Below are positions 23,601 to 34,931 of a stretch of DNA of 64,000 bases, piece after piece (position 1 is the first letter of the stretch; every line of letters begins with the position of its first letter). The notes beneath the pieces are model-generated. The model ran no database searches and was not told the origin of the DNA. It was given only the letters and a program-made list of their open reading frames with translations. Source of the stretch: Anaspis maculata (taxonomy: Eukaryota; Arthropoda; Insecta; Coleoptera; Scraptiidae); assembly GCA_949128115.1 (NCBI GenBank), contig OX421965.1, positions 10,137,420 to 10,201,419 of the forward strand, in the 5' to 3' direction. The translations under genes were made by a program, and so were the position numbers.

Positions 23601-24736
23601 ATTATTTTAATGTGAAGTTTTGTCTTTTCGGAAGCTAGAGAGTTGTTTTGGCTACAAGAAGAAACCTTGAAAGATGAAATCAAAGCGATATTACAGCTAC
23701 AATACAATTTTTTTTGAGTGCGCGGAGATATTTTTGAGTGACATTTAGGACTTCGACATTTTTTTCAATTTATTATTTATTTCACCTTGTAACCACTTTC
23801 CTCGCGTTTGTGATATGATAGTCTTGTGCAGAAAGGTCCATATAATTCATTTAATCTTAAATCCAAATGATTAATGCATCAAAGACGAAAATAACCCAAA
23901 TTGAAAAACCAGCTTTATTTTGGTCCAAAAATCACGTTTTCCGGTTGAAAATTACTCAAAAGATTTTTTAAACAGAATTTAAATGTCATAATCGGATTTG
24001 CAAGGTCAGATTTAGTGGGAAACAATACCCAACATGCCAGTATTGTCTCAATATAATTGAAAACCAAATTTCTTGCATGGGTCATCAATTGCCCCCCTCC
24101 CGAGCTCCCCTCACGGGGACCATAGACATCTAGTTTGTCAATAAGTTTCACTTATACCCCATTTTACCCAAAAATAATAAATTTGAAGCCACTGACTAGA
24201 TTACTTTTGTACTAGAATTTTTTTATTGAAAATTTTGCCCCCCTCCCCTCAAAAATTATGACGCACACGGAGGAAAGTTGGGGACTTTTAGTATGTTGTT
24301 TAGTAAGGTTAAGTGGGTACGATACCGTGAAGATTGCACGTGGATTAATTTGTTTCATGTTAAATGCTAAAAAGCCTGGGCTACTACTACTGACTGATCT
24401 CGTTATCCTTTACTTCAAGTCCAGGAATTTATTTTATTTATATTTTTCAAGACTGAACAACTGCAAATGGTTATAACACAAATGAACTGGTATTATTTCA
24501 ACAAACGAAATAGAAGAAATATTTTGATGATCTTGCTAGCGACGGAAAAACCGTTACGGTTTGATTTTGTATCATCAAATTTTGCAATCAATTACCAATT
24601 TGCAGTTAGCGTGAGTCAAATACAAAATTCACGGCAATAGAAAAATTCTTGCTTCGTCAAATTTCAGATGCTGAGGGGGATCTATTCAGTACTATCCTTT
24701 ATAATATCCACAAGAAACTATCGCAATATCGAATAA
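20668..24736 (+). CDS. Odorant receptor (7tm_6 family), copy 2 (OR2), six exons
   Basis: Exons: 20668-20698, 20758-20939, 20991-21508, 21569-21791, 24452-24610 and 24668-24736 (stop TAA); 1182 nt, 393 aa. Lengths of exons 1-4 equal those of OR1 exactly (31, 182, 518 and 223 nt), and exon 5 is one codon longer. The product starts MTFCDKERMQGDCLWITGF. It shares with OR1 the HMLVDNLK..TEDYP.EYDELIDD stretch, the two exon-4 helices, EQLQMVITQM and the final GIYSVLSFIIS. No stop or frameshift is present, so it looks functional and diverged after tandem duplication. Intron 2 is only 51 nt and happens to be open and in frame (GTACGA...TTTCAG). Intron 4 is 2660 nt because of fold-back FB-J; the OR1 intron is 71 nt. 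Expression could be affected by the long hairpins upstream and in the intron. Confidence 0.92.
21805..24383. mobile_element. Fold-back-type element FB-J in OR2 intron 4
   Basis: The left end TA-TAGCCCAGGCTTTTTAG and right end CTAAAAAGCCTGGGCTA are perfect 17-bp complements. Further inwards ACATGAAACAAATTA pairs with TAATTTGTTTCATGT, and AAGTCCCCAACTTTCCCCCGTG with CGGAGGAAAGTTGGGGACTTTT. Comparison with the 71-nt OR1 intron shows the element replaced nothing: the intron resumes at TACTACT. The inside holds a CXC cysteine-rich fragment (22778-22990) and a GTCCGTCCGTCCGTCTGTGTGTCTGTC tract (22625). Related left ends occur at 62709. Confidence 0.85.
22778..22990 (+). pseudogene. CXC (tesmin/TSO1-like) cysteine-rich C-terminal fragment
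   Basis: The open frame of 70 codons (entered after an in-frame TAG at 22775) reads IPVKTHLPPAPKTLLKIMSC, then CNCKKNCGLKCRCRR and CSQMCECCGGTTC: nine or more cysteines in CXC-type spacing, then an acidic tail. From memory, this kind of tail (a PPAP..LL..I.C.CK motif plus CXC) closes a family of mobile-element-borne insect proteins whose bodies carry EEADTR and SDTDV motifs, like the remnant at 55014-56026. This is recollection, not a search result. Without the body it is a fragment. Confidence 0.55.
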
Positions 24737-26017
24737 TTTCAAGCACTTACGTTGGGGCAGTTTGTGACTCGCCTGTTAGTTGTAGCGTTCACTTTTTCCC
24801 CTGCGAATGTGTCCGGCTCCTCCTAATAATTCACACAGGTAAATTTTTGTTTTTGTATCCCCACTTCTTGCACCCTGCTGTTTGTTGCTGTACAGAAGAA
24901 GGGAAACATAGGTTTACCTTAAGTCAATTTGTGCGATATGCATCAAACGGAGTAAATGTCACTTCACCAATATTATAACAGCTGTACCTACTTCGTTCTG
25001 TGCATAGGTACTGTGATGATACAAACCTACCCTTTCTAACTAATTGGCTCGTGATAGTGAAGAAATTGATGCTTGCCCCTTTTTGGGACTAACTTTGGGA
25101 CTTTGGCTCACACTGGGTGCTCCACTATCTCAGATCGACTAGGCACTCTAGGTACTTTACAAAAATGGCCCCACGTTGTGTTTTTCCGCAATCGAATTGC
25201 CATCATTAATTAAACCAATATTTATTGACACTAATCAGTTCGACGCCCCAAAAACTCCAAACCCCAGTTTGTTATGGGATAGTGGTATGAGGCTCAAGAA
25301 ATGAATCAATCAGTGATGACCGGCGACTTTGAAGATCATCATAGAATGTTTTTCACAAGAAAATCATTGAAATCGGAACAATAAATTCTTGATGTAATTG
25401 TCGGGACTACCTTCCCCTGCCTATTTTCTAGTTTACGTGGCACGTCCCGAGCACTCTAGAATAATCCAAACTTTCCAGCCTAATCAGCTTTTCCAATTAC
25501 TTGATCGTACTTTGAATCTATGTTCATCATCAGAAAGCGGTCTGAAGCATCGTCCTTCTATGCTTCGAAGGTCGTGAAACATTTTGTCTCATAGGTGTCG
25601 AGCATGAAGCTGCATCGAGCCACGTGATTCCTTAGGAGTTGTAATCTGAGACAGCGTAGTTACTTTTTGAGAAGTAAAATTAGAGATGTTGGGACTGCCT
25701 TTCATTCACAACCTGACAACAACGGTCAGCGCATATTATAAGACGACGCACCCAGTTCGCAAGCGCAGGACAGGTTTCTACGTCATCAGTCTCCTAGTGT
25801 GAACTCCACCTGTTGCCGCCCAAATTTTCAAGTTTTTTTCTGGAAAGTAGCGATTTTTGAGACAAAATGTTTTATGGCTGTAGTGGTCTCAGTTTGTACT
25901 TTGTTTTGAACAAATAAAAAAAGTGGTATAAAACGCCATTGTACCACAGCCAATAATTTTTTTTATTTTCTTTTGTTGTGTGTTCCTTGGTTTTTTATTA
26001 TTGTAGAATGTAGGTAA
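24737..26017. other. 3' flank of OR2, no gene recognised
   Basis: The first part continues the OR2 3' UTR region, which still resembles OR1 (compare TTGGGGCAGTTTGTGACTC near 24754 with GATGGGGCAGTTTTGGATAC near 5018). After about 24850 no repeat or coding motif is evident. A short inverted pair, CATTTTGTCTCATA (25581) and GAGACAAAATG (25859), could mark a small degraded element. Confidence 0.45.
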
Positions 26018-26133
26018 CGAGTGATCGAATAAATTTCTCCTTAAGTCGCCTTTGATTCCTGAAAATCTGGCGGAAAAACATGCCTAGCGAGGAAATGAAG
26101 GCCTACCTTGAGGAGAAATTTATTCGATCACTC
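26018..26133. repeat. Short inverted-repeat element, 116 bp
   Basis: GAGTGATCGAATAAATTTCTCC at the left and GGAGAAATTTATTCGATCACTC at the right are perfect 22-bp complements. About 70 bases lie between. This is a MITE-like structure of unknown family. No coding capacity. Confidence 0.75.
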
Positions 26134-26946
26134 TTTATAGTGAGAGTTTCCTGTTTCCTTGAGAGTTTGTTTATAATCGCAAAATAAAAATTGAAAATAA
26201 ATACTTTCTTGGTAGCCCATTACACTACTGTCCTTTCAGAAGGACAGCATTATTTTTGCAGAAAAAATAGACGCAAATTTTTTTAATGATCAATGATCAT
26301 GATTCTATTCGCTTGTGTCATTGAAAAACCACTTCAGCAGCATCTAGGTATACAACTGGTGTTACGAGGTGTCTCGTCTAATTATTTCTTCGCGACAATT
26401 ATTGGAAGTCCAGTTAAACAAAGGTTCCTGATCATCTGAAACTAGCTTCAACATTTTGGCCTTGGCGATGAAGATACGGGGAAGACCCGTTAGCTGGAAT
26501 AAATTAAAAACCCACTATCTATTCAAAATACACGGGGGATCATTTACCTTAATCTTGGAAAGGGTAGCTAGTGTTACCAGCAATATGGGGATTGTGACAG
26601 ATTACAAATAGATAATTGGAGGACACAATTCTAGTGCTTCATCACCATATCAAAGATGGCGCTCTTTTATTGGTCCTAAGAAAGCCAAGCTTTGGAATTT
26701 TTGGCAATTTCATTATGTTATTCTACGTTAAATTCAGCATCGATCCACCAAATTTCATCAACTTCAGAATTTATTTCCGGTTTGGCCCGATTTTTGCTAA
26801 AGTTGACTTGCCTAAAAAGCCTAATCGTAACCATCCAATATAAGACGACTCTTACTGGAAGCGAGACCAACATCTATCGGTGGAATTTTAGATAAGTAGT
26901 TAGCTTACTCATTTCATCAGATTTCTCAAGATGGGAAAATACTACA

Positions 26947-27061
26947 TAACGGGTGTTTTTTTTCAAATATGGCGTCCAAGCATGCTGTGCTTCGCCCAAA
27001 TGGGGCTTTTTTTGCCTGGAGCACAGCATACTTGCACGCCGGATTCAAAAAACACCCGTTA
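26947..27061. repeat. MITE-like hairpin with ACGGGTGTTTTTT ends
   Basis: TAACGGGTGTTTTTT on the left pairs with AAAAAACACCCGTTA on the right, and the arms continue through GGCGTCCAAGCATGCTGTGCT against AGCACAGCATACTTGCACGCC. Total 115 bp with a loop of about 20 bases. The ends resemble the hairpin at 54771-54895 (TACCGGGTGTTTATAAACG), suggesting related families. Confidence 0.8.
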
Positions 27062-27880
27062 ATACTTACACATTAACATAATATCACATAAATAATACAA
27101 TTAATAAAATTACAAAATGTAAATTACCCAGTACTGCGATGGAACAACAAATGCGCTGAATCCATCAGCTGAAGCAAAAGAGCATTCAAACTCCTAAGAC
27201 TCAACAATGACCCAGTAACTTCTATGGAATTGAAGATATGAGAGCAAAAGCAGCACGAGGTTTATTAAATCAGTCGCTCGCTGAATACCTGTGAGCGTAA
27301 ATATAGCACAACCGAAAGGTAACTCTTGGCCGTAGTGTGATCAATAGAAAACCTCTGTCGGTATGTCGAACTCGCTCATTCCATTGTCATGACAGACCAC
27401 TTCACGCTCAAATGGTAACATATACTCTCCGGGATCCAGATGGACGGCCAGCGCGGTCAAGTGCTCGACTCAATAAGATACAGTACAGTACCACTTCGGA
27501 GTTGTCCATAGTTGGAAAGTCCACAATGTCATACTTGATTCGAGCTGCCCTCTGTAGGTTTCCGAGATCTTTATCATCGACTTCGCGGGTGTCACAGATG
27601 CGTGGTACAATATGCGGCAGAGAGTATCCGTCCAATCACCCTCCCGATTTTTCCTTATGAGGAGTCGACGGAGAAGCTGAAACGGTGAGTTTTCACAGCG
27701 GCTATGCACGGAGTTTTGTCCCCTCAACATAAAGACAATGCTGCAAGCACGCCTACGTATCGTCCGGATAGCAAGCTCCTGTTCCCCCCCCCCAAACTTT
27801 CCCCTGGCCCTAGCGATTCTCGCGCGTCAACACAGTGTGTAATGGGAATAGGAAAGCTCCGTCTAGTTATACGTCAGTGA
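27062..27880. other. No gene recognised; unassigned open frames
   Basis: Overlapping open frames of 75-107 codons run in both directions at 27337-27730, with locally higher G+C. None shows a domain I can name. This could be a decayed element or an unrecognised exon. Confidence 0.35.
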
Positions 27881-28123
27881 CTTACCCGGTTGGCTTCTGG
27901 CTAAGTTCCAACAGAGAAATACTAGTGATCAATTCCAATAAAATATCTCTAGCCGTTTCAGAAATATCGCTTATCACTTTCATACGAAACGCACAAAACA
28001 CCCTGTATCTTCGGAACCAATGCAGAAAACAAAATTTCTTCTGTATATCCTGACTCGCTTCGAAGTCCTCAATCTTCCATCAGCCAATGTAAGGTCAAAG
28101 GTCACTCAATATGAATCACCATG
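27881..28123. mobile_element. FB-A3, right-arm remnant of the FB-A family
   Basis: This segment matches the last 240 bases of FB-A2 (shared CTTACCCGG, AAATATCTCTAGCCGTTTCAGAAATATCGCTTATC, TTCATACGAAAC and ATCCTGACTCGC). It ends in the degraded terminus TGAATCACCATG-TA. The left arm is missing. It is a truncated third copy in this window. Confidence 0.8.
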
Positions 28124-29068
28124 TATACTGTGATTTCCAGTTAATGAGTCAGTAGCTACAAATTAAATTGTGAATGAATTCAAATTTAGCTTCCTTCTTC
28201 CTAATTCACTAATAAGTATAATGTTCTCCATAAGTCATCCTCGCAATCATCCATAGACACTCGATAAAATTCTCTAACGGAGCCCGCTTTGGGAACGGGC
28301 CAGCAAAATATCGGCGCCCACCTGTTGCACTTAAAAAACCTCATATACAAATAATCGTATAACATCGCTGTATACTTTTGATGTCGACTTTTCGAATAAA
28401 ATAATTTCTTGTCCAAAAGCACGCAGCAGACGCAGAATCGTGCCGCCGAGCTCTATCCAGCGTGATGTCTTTTAGGAAAGAGTTCAACAGCTTTTTGTTC
28501 TGTTTATTATTACTATTACAAATAGGTACGTACCGAATCCGTTTGGGCAATGAGTTGTGTGTTGTGTCGTCTGTGCTTTTCTTGTGACTCCGTGGCAACG
28601 TCCATTCCAGCAATTTACTACCTACAAGTGGCACGAGACTTTGTGCCGAGAGCTTTTTAAGTGAATTAAGCGCCAGTTGCGGTGTCGTAGATACAACAAA
28701 TGGGCCGATGGATCATCCGCTTGCGGCGTGTTCTCAAGGCAATTTGCCGTCAGTTATGTTAATTAAACACCCATAAAGGTTGGGGACGCGAGATTTATTC
28801 GCTTTTTATTGCATTTTGTGGGAACGACCCGCATTGCGCGCTTTTTTTTAACTCTGTGACTTTAACGTGTCTAAATCTACTTATTATTGTATTACTATTG
28901 ATATTATTGAAATTCAAAATGAAAAAAGATCGCTTGACATTTCAGTTAATTTGAGTAAACCACCAACTACATGTCAGTGATTGTTACGGATCTCCACTCG
29001 CCAAAGGTCTGTGATCGAAGGACAAAATACCTAATTGTAACTACGCTGAGAGAAACGGGTACAATTAA
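28124..29068. other. No gene recognised
   Basis: Minus-strand open frames of 73-97 codons at 28201-28634 have no recognisable motif. The rest is AT-rich. I see nothing else here. Confidence 0.4.
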
Positions 29069-30662
29069 TAGCCCAGGCGCCAGGGAGCAAAAATCAGCTC
29101 AATAAGGAAATAATTGTTTCCTGGCTGGAAACTAGTTTGAAACGATCTGTGTGGCTCAGGTTTTGACATACTAATTTCCCCTCTTTCGGAAATGTCGGCG
29201 TCATGTCGCCATCATCAACAAGAAGTGCACCAGCGTGGTTTTTGCCGAATATCTTGATTTTGGGCCATCTGACAGCAAAAAATGTGAAGAGTCATTCTAA
29301 AACCAATGAAATTCCCTACGGAATAGTTTTGAAATGACTTTTCTGCGACCTATGGTTTTCGAGATAGAGCTTCTGGAAGCGAGAGGCATTGTCGTAAAAG
29401 CTCCATGGCCACTTGACTCGAAAAACTAAAATGTCGATGTGACAAAAAAAATTCAAAATGAGATTTCTCGAGAATCCTTCATGCTATAGTTGCGATGATG
29501 ATCTTAAACTCTTCCTATTGAACCGTTGATTACGAATATAGAAAAGTCAAAAACGTCACATTGAACATTATACAGGGTGTATTGAGGGAATCAAATCAGA
29601 TCAGAGAAATTTCACATATTTCTTCGATTTAGCCTATATGCGACACTCTAAGCACCTAACACGAGTCCAATATCAATATAAATTTGCTCTATAAGCTTCA
29701 CTTAATACACTAGAGAAGTGGTCAGCTCACAGCTTTACTGTAAAATGTTTTGAAGGCCCTCTGAAATCATCAAAATATCAACAATTTACAGTACCAAGGA
29801 ATGTATATAACAGTATATTATATACCAAGGGACCAAAAGGAATTTTCAATTTTGGGATTTGGACCCAAGGGGCCCTTGAGCAACAAACTTCACCCAAGGA
29901 ATCAAAAGTTCACTTTGGTTCCTTGGTATATAATATACTGTTACATACATTTCTTGCCACTGTAAATTTTGATGATTTCAGAGGGCCTTCAAAACATTTT
30001 GCAGGAAGGCTGTGAGCTGACCACTTCTTAGATGTATTAAGTAAAGCTTATATAGCAATGTATATTGATATTGGACTCGTGATAAGTGCTTAGAGTTTCG
30101 CATAGGCTGAATCGAAGAAATATGTCAAATTTCTCTGTTCTGATTTGATTCCCGTAGTACACCGTGTATATGTACAATGTGACGTTGTTGACTTTTCGAT
30201 ATTCGTAATCTACGGTTCAAGAGAAAGAGTTTAAGACCATCACCGCAACTATAGCATAAAGAATTCTCGAGTAATCTCATTTTGAATTTTTTTTTGTCAC
30301 ATCGACATTTTAGTTTTTCGAGTCAAGTGGCCATGGAGCTTTCACGACAATGACTCTCGCTTCCAGAAGCTCTATTTCAAAGACCATAGGTCGCAGAAAA
30401 TTGATTGAGAAACCAAACTGAAGGGAATTTCATAGGCTTCAAAATGACTCCCTACATCTTTTGCTGTCAGATGACCCAAAATTAAGATATCCGGCAAAAA
30501 CCACGCTGGTGCACTTCTTGTTGATGATGGCGACATGACGCCGACATTTCCGAAAGGGGGGAAACTAGTATGTCAAAACCTAAGCTACACAGATCGTTTT
30601 AAGCTAGTTTCCAGCCAGGAAACAATTATTTCCTTATTGTTCTCCCTGGCGCCTGGGCTATA
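29069..30662. mobile_element. Fold-back element FB-D, 1.6-kb palindrome
   Basis: The termini TAGCCCAGGCGCCAGGGAG (left) and CTCCCTGGCGCCTGGGCTA (right) are perfect complements. Pairing is essentially continuous from 29069 to about 29835 against 29925 to 30662; for example ATGTCGGCGTCATGTCGCCATC pairs with GATGGCGACATGACGCCGACAT. About halfway in, both arms carry a CAGGGTGT-like end (29573 and near 30170), as if a smaller fold-back had once inserted at the centre of an older one. No ORF of note. It shares its TAGCCCAG ends with FB-J and FB-I. Confidence 0.92.
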
Positions 30663-31061
30663 AGTAATAATGACTTACCTACTAGCATTTTTTCGAATGG
30701 AAGGTGTTGAGTTTTAAAGAGAAGAATGGTCTGTTGATCTTTCAATTTGACGGTAGCAATCACTGCCGGCCTTTGCAATTTTGGTGCCCTGGGCAAGAAT
30801 TCGAAACCGCCGCCCCCAACTTGGGTCCGCGAGCGAAGCGAGCAGAAATAAAGCATTTTTCTTGCAATAATGGAGTTTTTGTGCTTTTACAGGAGCAAAT
30901 TCGGTGATCACTGCTGGCAAGTCGTTTTGTTTATTTTGTAATTCATCAATTGTTTGGATTTTCACCGCGATTTCCCGCCCCTATGAGCTGGCGCCCTGAG
31001 CGTTCGCCCGTCTCGCCCTACCCTAAGGCCGCTACTGGTAGCAATCGATCTGCTTCCTATA
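30663..31061. other. Spacer with possible hAT-like fragment
   Basis: No gene. Pieces such as CCCTGGGCAAGAATTCG (30788) and GGCGCCCTGAGCGTTCGCCC (30990) recall CAGGGC-type termini of hAT-like non-autonomous elements. I could not pair two clear ends. Confidence 0.3.
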
Positions 31062-32233
31062 CAGGGTGATTCATGAGTGACCTTACGTAGGCTAATGGAA
31101 GATAGAGGACTTCGAGGCGAGTCAGGATCCACAGAAGAAATTTTGTTTTCTCCATTGGTTACGAAGACACAGGGTGTTTTGTGTGTTTCGTATGAAACTT
31201 TGATAAGCGATATTTCTGAAACGGCTAGAGATATTATGGTGAAATTTACTAGTAATATTCCTCTGTTGGAACTTATCCAGAAGCCATACCGGGTAAGTCA
31301 AAATTCAGGACCGGGCTAGAAAAAATGTGCCCCTTTGTTATTTGATCAAAAAGTACCTTTTCTGACCGCTTCTCTAAAAAGCTGCTACCGGATTCAAAAA
31401 GCTAAGGAAAAATGCTTCAAGAATCATTCTTCAATTTAGATAGCACACCTAAACCATTTTGACAATAAAATTAAAAGTAAAATTTGTGGGTGAATTTCCA
31501 TTTTTGACCGGACATAGTCGACTCATTGTTTGATTGAATTCATTCAAATTTTTTTTTGGCTTGTCTCTCTTGAAGAGAAGGGCTTGGTGAAAAGAAAAAT
31601 TCCATAGCCGAAAATTATTTTTACGACCAATTCGAGTCTAATTTTGTGTTTCATCTCGAATTTGTCATTAAAAAAATTGATCCGCTCTAAAAATTTTCTC
31701 TCAACCAAGGCCTTTTTTCCAAGAGAGACAAGACAAAAAATGAATTCGAATGAATTCAGTCAAATAATGACTCGATTATGTCCGGTCGAAAATGGAAACT
31801 TACCCATAAATTTTACTTTTAATTTTATTGTCGAAACGGTTTAGGTATGCCATCTAAATTGAAGAGTGATTCTTGAAGCATTTTTTCTTAATTTTTCGAA
31901 TCCGATACCAGTTTTTCCAGAAAAGCTGTCAGAAAATGTACTTCTTAATCAAATAGCAGAGGGGCACATTTTTTCTAGCCCGGCCCTGAATTTGAACTTA
32001 CCCGGTATGGCTTCTGGATAAGTTTCAATAAAGAAATATTACCGGTGAACTTCAACAAAATATCTCTAGCCGTTTCAGAAATATCGCTTATCAAAGTTTC
32101 ATACAAAACATACAAAACACCCTATATCTTCATAACCAATGGAGAAAACAAAATTCCTTCTGTGGATCCTGACTCGCCTCAAAGTCCTCTATCTCCCATT
32201 AGTCTAAGTAAGGTCACTCCATGAATCACCCTG
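31062..32233. mobile_element. Fold-back element FB-A2, TA target duplication
   Basis: The left end TA-CAGGGTGATTCATGAGTGACCTTA and right end TAAGGTCACTCCATGAATCACCCTG-TA are complementary. The arms (about 580 bp) meet near 31648. Sequence is about 85-90 percent like FB-A1 at 11065-12229 by eye. It encodes no convincing protein and is the best-preserved member of its family here. Confidence 0.92.
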
Positions 32234-34931
32234 TATAAATGGTATGAAGAGTGAAACATTGCAATAATTGACTTAGTTTACTCCTATGTATAACTATATT
32301 TTGAATGACGATAATGGTAGGAAAAATTTGATTCATTTCGTAGCTGAATTTCGATTAGATTCAATTATGACAAAGTATTTGATTTGATACAGGCCATGAG
32401 AACACTCTTAGTTACGCGAAAATCCAAAACGCCATTGCAAAATAAACTCCCAACTGAACTGTTTATTGTCACGAGCGTGCGATTCTGGATAACACGCGAT
32501 CTTTCTAGACTCTCCCCATCAGGTCGCAGTGTACAAGTGCGGAGCTCTGGACATTCCGGGAGTACACGTGATGGCTTGCAATTGAAATCACATGGGAGAC
32601 TTGAACGGTCGATCAGAAAACATCAGCCGAATTGGAGGAGGCCCCGACATTACAGAACACACGAGAAGCACGCGAAAGGTGTGTGTCTTTAATTTTATTG
32701 TGTGGATAATTCACAATGTTGTACTTCGGTTTGTAGAATAAGCTAGCGACTGACGTTGAACGTAATAAAGTGGTCAACAAAATAAGTGTCATGTCGAAAT
32801 TTTCATCAATTTTCAAAACTCGACAGCTCCCTATTCCTTCGGGCGATTTTGGATCTGTTCAACTGCCTGGTGCCCCCATTCTTCAGCTATCGAACTCAAG
32901 TTTTGCAAAGTATGAGAAAAACAAATAAACTTTATACAGGGTGTCAGATAAACCAGGTTCCTTCTGGATAAAAGTTTCAAGCTTCAAGTCGACAGTTGCA
33001 TTCAACTAAGGGAATAGGACATGCGAAAGATTATATTTTCGCTCTCTACTCATAACGTTCGTCTATGGTCGCCCTGGATTTAAACGGGTTTTTTAGCTCA
33101 CTACTCTACCTTGATATGTAATATACTAGTAGTTAATAGGTACCTACTTTTGAAATTCTCAGACGTCTCGGAAGCTATCAAGAATTCATCAGACAAAGCC
33201 TAGACCCAGAAGCGATAACCGCTAGACCTTTGGTTAAATTGCCAAGCGATGTGGAGGCGCATGACTTTGGGGCTTTTCTCGCGAGCTCCTTTGGTTTTAC
33301 ACCAGCAGTAGTGGTAGAGAGCGTACAATTTCTTGTGCTGTATATTATAATTTCCGCTCCGGTTTTAGAAACCCGGACGGCGCCAATTAAAATCCCGAAC
33401 CCAGCGAAGTACAAATCCATAATGACTGCAAAATGAAATAAAATTAAACTGGAAGCGCATATTATATACCCACTACTGGAAGCTCAGGATCGCGCACGTA
33501 ATTAGTGCGGCTTTCTTTCATCTCTCTACCAAAGTATTTTCTAATTTGAGAGCGTTTGTCACACGAAGAGGTCAGGTGCCTCTCTTCTGTATAGCTGGGT
33601 GCTTGACAATAATCGATATTGACAAAAATTAATTAATTTGCTCTTGCACTTGAAGTTTTAGAAGGATTGTGCTTGGTGCCCGGTTTCAAAAATTAAGGAA
33701 ATCAGTATTATATTTTTTAGAGGCTACAAAGTTAAGTAGGTGTTCCCATTCAATCGAACAAGCTTCGGTGGTAGATTCTCTTTTTTGTCCTGATTCAGAC
33801 GAAAAAAATATGTCGTTATCGGCCTCCTAAGAAAGACCTCAAGTGTTGAAGTTTACAAAAAGAATCTCTTTTTTGCACCAACTCATGGAAAAAATCTGTT
33901 GTGGGGCGACACAAAACTTTCCCGGCGGTATTCAGGGACGTCAGTAATGAGTTTGATTTAAGCGTCCCTTCGGGGAAGTTGGATTTAATTGAAAAGTTGA
34001 TTGAAAAAGTTCTAGTGAGTTGTGCGTTATGCGATCATTCTGCATCCATTGTTGGGCCTACAAAATAAGTGACAGGTTCTTAGGTTTCCATAGTGATAAA
34101 ATACTTCGAAAGGTAGAACTAGGAAGACAATTGTTGCGAATTTGGAGAATGCAATGCTGTATCCAGACAAGCCCAGACCCAATGTGTCCCTTGAGGACTC
34201 CCGATCGAAATCATCTATCCAAAAACTAATCAGGTCATTCCAGGCTGACCTTATGTTTTCATACCTGATTTCGATTTGATTGGAGCTAGAGGTAGTTAAC
34301 TGTTGTGATATCTCAAGAATGCAATGCTAGTTCCACACAAAGGGGTACCTGAAGTTAGAAAACCAACCCAATATATACCTCTCCAATTCACTTTGAACCC
34401 TTCTGGATAAAATAGAGAAATGCATTTCCTATTATACTATCCTCTATTCCGTTAATCTCGAGGTTGAAATTATCACGACAGATTATTATGGAATTCTCAA
34501 TAAGTTTGATTCTGGAAAAAAAAATCACCGCCGGAAAACCGAAACCGAGTCGCATTTGAATATGAGCCCGCGCCACGCCAAGTCACCAAGTGCAAATCTA
34601 CTTTAGATATCAACTAGGTACATGAAAATGATAGGTATAGTATATAGGTACTCACTTACTTTATGAAAAATAAATGTATGGAGTACCTAATTGAAAACAC
34701 AACGGATGGTACTCTTGATAGAAAAGTGATAGGTAGGTAATACCTAATAATAATTCAACAATGCCAATAATAATGCGCGCGTGTTTATGGAATGTCAAAA
34801 AATTTCTATTGACATGGTAGTCGTCATAGTGAACTTTATAACATACTTGATTTTTACCTACCTTACCTAAAGCAGCAACAAACAGTCCAGGAATGGGGTA
34901 CTTGCCCAATTTTTTTTTTAATTTTCACCCC
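32234..34931. other. Long stretch with no confirmed gene
   Basis: A lone terminus TA-CAGGGTGTCAGATAAACCAGG starts at 32937, but no partner was found. At 33150-33436 two antiparallel open frames of about 80-98 codons occur in a locally G+C-richer patch; neither shows a domain I know. A segment near 34210 (AAAAACTAATCAGGTCATTCCAGG) recurs near 37905 (AAAAACTAATCCGGTCATTCCAGG), so part of this stretch is dispersed repeat. Confidence 0.4.
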
